A stretch of 8,995 nucleotides of DNA from Ignavibacteriales bacterium (lineage in GTDB: Bacteria; Bacteroidota; Ignavibacteria; Ignavibacteriales; Melioribacteraceae), in the NCBI GenBank assembly GCA_007280825.1, contig QYQI01000015.1, forward strand, positions 1 to 8,995, given 5' to 3'. Within the stretch, counting starts at the first letter, position 1; every line of letters begins with the position of its first letter. A program made the position numbers and the translations under genes. The notes beneath the pieces are model-generated. The model was not told the DNA's origin. It was given only the letters and a program-made list of their open reading frames with translations, and did no database searches. Positions 6,188 through 8,995 of the stretch are shown here, piece after piece.

Positions 6188-7552
6188 ATGAATAATGATC
6201 TAATTAAAAATCTTACACCAACACAAATTGTTAAAGAGTTGGATAAATATATTATCGGACAAGATGATGCAAAGCGCGCGGTTGCGATTGCATTACGCAA
6301 CAGATGGCGACGACAGCAAGTTGCAGAAAGTATCAAAGAAGAAATTATGCCGAACAATATTATTCTAATCGGTCCCACCGGCGTTGGCAAAACCGAAATT
6401 GCACGCCGTCTTGCAAAACTTTCCGGAGCGCCGTTTATTAAAGTTGAGGCATCGAAATACACAGAAGTCGGTTATGTTGGTCGTGATGTTGAATCAATGA
6501 TACGCGATCTTGCTGAGCTTGCAGTCAGTATGGTTCGTTCCGAAAAGACAAACGAAGTACAGGAAAAAGCAGAGCGGGTGGCGGAAGAAAGAATTTTAGA
6601 TCAACTGATTCCTCCGCAGAAAAAAACTTCAACAGTTGAAGATGAAAATGGCGAGAGCGAAGAACTGCGTAATGAAAAAACACGCGAGTGGATGAGAGAA
6701 AAACTCCGCAAAGGAGAGATGGATGATAAGTTAATTGAGTTCGATACATCTGCACCTGCATTCGGCATGCAAGTTCTTGGCCCAATGGGTATGGATGATA
6801 TGACAATGAACTTACAAGAGATGATGAGCAGTATGATTCCTAAAAAGAAAAAGAAACGCAAAACGCCGATACGCGAAGCAAGAAAAATTATTGCGCAGGA
6901 AGAAGCAGAAAAATTAATTGATATGGAAGCGGTTCAGCGTGAAGCTATTAAACGCGTTCAAGAATCCGGAATTGTTTTTATTGATGAGATAGATAAAATT
7001 GCCGGAGCCAAAAGCCAGCAAGGACCAGATGTTTCTCGCGAAGGAGTACAGCGCGATCTTCTTCCGATAGTTGAAGGTTCAACAGTAAATACAAAATACG
7101 GCCCGGTAAAAACCGATCATGTTTTGTTCATCGCTTCCGGCGCATTTCATGTTTCAAAACCGAGCGATTTGATTCCTGAACTTCAAGGAAGATTTCCAAT
7201 TCGCGTTGAATTGAAAAGTCTGAGTGAAGACGATTTTGTAAAGATTCTTACACTTCCGCAAAATGCGTTGCTCAAACAATATTCGGCGCTGCTGCAAACG
7301 GAGGGAGTTCAAATTTCATTTAAGGAAAATGCTATAACAGAGATCGCCAAAACCGCTGCTACCGTGAATGATCAGGTGGAAAATATTGGCGCAAGAAGAT
7401 TGCACACAATTCTTACAACTCTCCTTGAAGATATTTTATTTGAAGTGCCGGATAAAATGCCTGAAGCTGCAATCGAGATCACGGGAGAGATGGTAAATGA
7501 AAAGCTGGATAAAATTGTTAAGAACAGAGATTTGAGTAAATATATTCTTTAG
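6188..7552 (+). CDS. hslU: ATP-dependent protease ATPase subunit HslU (ClpY)
   Basis: HslU is the AAA+ unfoldase that docks on HslV, unfolds substrates with ATP and opens the HslV active sites. From the chosen start it has 454 residues (E. coli 443). Visible elements, numbered from that start, are Walker A GPTGVGKT (62-69), the pore loop GYVG (95-98), the inserted I domain (about 105-240, highly charged with a KKKKKRK run), Walker B VFIDE (263-267), the arginine-finger region LQGRFPIRVEL (R335), sensor 2 GARR (401-404) and the C-terminal SKYIL. That C-terminal tail is the segment that inserts between HslV subunits, so the pair should be functional. The gene follows hslV by 11 nt with an SD at the hslV stop. 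An ATG at 6173, overlapping the hslV stop, would add only MRKQR and fits the E. coli N-terminus less well. Confidence 0.97.
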   Translation: MNNDLIKNLTPTQIVKELDKYIIGQDDAKRAVAIALRNRWRRQQVAESIKEEIMPNNIILIGPTGVGKTEIARRLAKLSGAPFIKVEASKYTEVGYVGRDVESMIRDLAELAVSMVRSEKTNEVQEKAERVAEERILDQLIPPQKKTSTVEDENGESEELRNEKTREWMREKLRKGEMDDKLIEFDTSAPAFGMQVLGPMGMDDMTMNLQEMMSSMIPKKKKKRKTPIREARKIIAQEEAEKLIDMEAVQREAIKRVQESGIVFIDEIDKIAGAKSQQGPDVSREGVQRDLLPIVEGSTVNTKYGPVKTDHVLFIASGAFHVSKPSDLIPELQGRFPIRVELKSLSEDDFVKILTLPQNALLKQYSALLQTEGVQISFKENAITEIAKTAATVNDQVENIGARRLHTILTTLLEDILFEVPDKMPEAAIEITGEMVNEKLDKIVKNRDLSKYIL

Positions 7553-7587
7553 TATGCCGTTTGCAGTATATAGTTTAAAGTAATTTC

Positions 7588-8202
7588 ATGAGAAAATTAA
7601 TATTTCTATCTATAATATTAGCGGCTCTTCTTTTTATAAGCTGCACTTCAACAAATCCTACTCTTCAAATAATGAATCTCGGTGCGGCTAAGAATGCTGT
7701 TCAAGCATATTACGAATCTGGTGCATTCGACCGCGAGTGTTCAAGAATTATTGATGATGCTATTGATCAAATAGATGGAATAAACCTTTCGGGAAAGTCT
7801 GCTGTAGTGTTTGATATTGATGAGACTGCTCTTTCCAATTATGAATACACAAAGGAAATCGGATTCGGATACGTTTATAAACTTTGGAATGAATGGCAGC
7901 AAAAAGGAATTGCGCCTGCTATTAAAGACACAAAACGATTTTATGACTATCTCGTTTTAAAGAACATACACGTAATTTTTATTACCGGACGTTATGCAGA
8001 AGTTGGTGAAGCAACGAAGAGAAATCTTATCGAACAGGGTTACGTAAAATTTGATACGTTGATTATACGATCGGATAGTGAACGCAAAATTCTTGCTGCA
8101 GAATGGAAGGCAGCAAAACGCGAAGAACTAGTGTCTAAAGGTTACAACATAATTGCTTGCATCGGTGATCAGTGGAGCGATCTTGTTGGCGGCAACACAT
8201 GA
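7588..8202 (+). CDS. HAD-superfamily class B-like acid phosphatase, lipoprotein; C-terminus cut by in-frame TGA
   Basis: A 204-residue protein related to the acid phosphatase B / lipoprotein e(P4) group of the HAD superfamily, which removes phosphate from nucleotides and other monoesters outside the cytoplasm. Residues 1-19 form a lipoprotein signal ending in a lipobox-like LFISC, so C19 is probably lipidated and the protein membrane-anchored. HAD motifs are intact: FDIDET with D76 (nucleophile) and D78, FITGR with T133, the basic K174/R178 pair, and IGDQWSDLVGG with D194 and D198. The frame then stops at TGA 8200-8202. The next 13 codons in the same frame read IKIKLPSYLYLLD, which looks like the normal family ending after GGNTG. 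Family members usually continue about 13-15 residues past this point. The gene is 35 nt after hslU, with no SD site. Catalytic residues remain, so activity is possible but stability may suffer. Confidence 0.88.
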   Translation: MRKLIFLSIILAALLFISCTSTNPTLQIMNLGAAKNAVQAYYESGAFDRECSRIIDDAIDQIDGINLSGKSAVVFDIDETALSNYEYTKEIGFGYVYKLWNEWQQKGIAPAIKDTKRFYDYLVLKNIHVIFITGRYAEVGEATKRNLIEQGYVKFDTLIIRSDSERKILAAEWKAAKREELVSKGYNIIACIGDQWSDLVGGNT

Positions 8203-8244
8203 ATAAAAATAAAATTGCCGAGCTATTTATATCTGCTTGATTAA
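8203..8244 (+). other. Untranslated in-frame remnant of the phosphatase C-terminus
   Basis: Directly after the TGA at 8200-8202, the same frame runs IKIKLPSYLYLLD to a TAA at 8242-8244. The segment resembles the KLPN-x-xYxI ending of HAD acid phosphatases. Read through, the protein would have 218 residues. A single G-to-T change (GGA glycine to TGA) would explain the interruption. Confidence 0.6.
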
Positions 8245-8318
8245 ATCCTTTAGCGAAAGAGTTATTTATTGAGAATTGGGTTGTTCTTAAATAAATTGAG
8301 AAAAATATTAAACAGAAA

Positions 8319-8978
8319 ATGCGGACTTTAAAAAAATTAATAGAGAACAATCGGAATTGGGCAACCGGAATTAAATCCGTTGATCCAAATTTTTTCCAAA
8401 ACCTTTCTCAACAACAATCGCCGGAATATTTATGGATCGGCTGTTCGGATAGCCGCGTTCCGGCAAATCAAATTGTTGGTCTTAAGCCAGGCGAACTATT
8501 TGTTCATAGAAATGTTGCGAATATAGTTGTTCATACCGATCTAAATTGCTTATCCGTTATACAATACGCTGTTGAAGTTTTAAAAGTGAGACATATAATT
8601 GTATGCGGGCATTATGGATGCGGTGGCGTTCAAGCTGCATTTAAGAATTTAAAATTGGGATTGATTGACAATTGGCTTCGTCATACGAAAGATATTATGC
8701 AAAAACATAACGAGTTGTTATCAAAAATTATTGATGAGAATTTAAGGTTAAACCGACTTTGTGAGCTTAATGTTATTGAGCAAGTTGTTAATGTAAGCGA
8801 AACTACAATTGTACAACAGGCATGGGAGAGCGGGCAAGAGCTATCTGTTCACGGATGGATCTACGGTTTGTATAATGGACTTTTAAATGATTTGAATATT
8901 TGCATTACTAATAACAATGAACTTCCTGCTATTTATCAGTCAGCGTTATCAACACTGGAAAACATTAATCGAAGATGA
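8319..8978 (+). CDS. can: Beta-class carbonic anhydrase
   Basis: A cytoplasmic zinc enzyme interconverting CO2 and bicarbonate, 219 residues, very close in layout to E. coli Can (220). Zinc ligands and the catalytic dyad fall at identical numbers: C42, D44 and R46 in GCSDSRVPA, and H98 and C101 in CGHYGCGGVQAA. W39, G41 and R64 plus a tyrosine at 182 (HGWIYG) match the non-catalytic bicarbonate pocket of type II enzymes. This suggests the same allosteric, pH-dependent switching described for the Haemophilus and E. coli proteins; that is inference from residue identity. It begins 116 nt after the phosphatase stop, so it may have its own promoter, although I see no clear one. The SD is weak. 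Its stop overlaps a possible downstream ATG. Confidence 0.96.
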   Translation: MRTLKKLIENNRNWATGIKSVDPNFFQNLSQQQSPEYLWIGCSDSRVPANQIVGLKPGELFVHRNVANIVVHTDLNCLSVIQYAVEVLKVRHIIVCGHYGCGGVQAAFKNLKLGLIDNWLRHTKDIMQKHNELLSKIIDENLRLNRLCELNVIEQVVNVSETTIVQQAWESGQELSVHGWIYGLYNGLLNDLNICITNNNELPAIYQSALSTLENINRR

Positions 8979-8995
8979 AACCCCCTCTTATCCAC
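8975..8995 (+). CDS. Possible start of a following gene (seven codons visible)
   Basis: An ATG at 8975-8977 overlaps the carbonic anhydrase TGA as ATGA and opens a frame beginning MKPPLIH before the window ends. Beta-carbonic anhydrase genes are often followed by a SulP-type anion/bicarbonate transporter, so that is one possible product. Seven codons cannot identify it, and no strong SD is present. Confidence 0.3.

Noticed and set aside
6525..6861. Overlapping minus-strand reading frames opposite hslU
   Set aside because: They lie wholly inside a firmly identified gene, overlap each other and show no conserved motifs; the reverse reading of the I-domain explains their composition.
7588..8244. 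Genome using TGA as a glycine codon (as in some candidate phyla)
   Set aside because: Several complete genes in the window end in TGA at the expected family length, and no other gene contains an in-frame TGA.
8230..8250. CTTT-AGCG-AAAG stem after the phosphatase gene as a terminator
   Set aside because: Only four base pairs, mostly A/T, and not followed by a U-tract.

Overview
The window is A+T-rich, gene-dense bacterial chromosome. It most resembles the Bacteroidota/Chlorobi/Ignavibacteria side of the FCB group. Pointers are the low GC, the scarcity of Shine-Dalgarno (SD) sites at several starts, a DUF3109 protein beside rpoN, a short-type HslV and small secreted lipoproteins. This placement is inferred from gene content and sequence style, not from a marker-gene tree. 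Standard bacterial code applies: TGA ends at least five genes here.

Layout. Positions 2-262 hold the C-terminal end of a DNA cytosine-5 methyltransferase cut by the window edge. A secreted M14-type zinc peptidase (352-1989) follows on the same strand. It converges on a minus-strand short-chain dehydrogenase (2025-2786), with a small hairpin between the two stops. A 124-bp divergent intergenic region then launches a tight plus-strand cluster: DUF3109 Cys-rich protein (2911-3477), rpoN/sigma-54 (3480-4955), an isoprenylcysteine-methyltransferase-like membrane protein (4952-5617), hslV (5640-6176) and hslU (6188-7552). An HAD-family acid phosphatase lipoprotein (7588-8202) and a type II beta-carbonic anhydrase (8319-8978) follow on the same strand with larger gaps. 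A possible next gene begins at 8975, overlapping the carbonic anhydrase stop.

How the genes relate. HslV and HslU form one ATP-dependent protease. The 2- and 22-nt gaps and the 4-nt overlap upstream of hslV suggest that DUF3109, sigma-54, the membrane methyltransferase and the protease can be co-transcribed. The other genes look like independent housekeeping or accessory functions.

Most noteworthy observations. (1) The phosphatase reading frame is interrupted by a TGA, after which 13 more in-frame codons encode what looks like the family's normal C-terminus. (2) A perfect 8-bp palindrome supplies the last codons and stop of the membrane methyltransferase gene and resembles a dispersed repeat. 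(3) A nine-cysteine DUF3109 protein is tightly linked to sigma-54. I found no CRISPR array, tRNA, rRNA or insertion sequence. I see no strong evidence of a wholly new system, and no gene-free stretch exceeds 300 bases.
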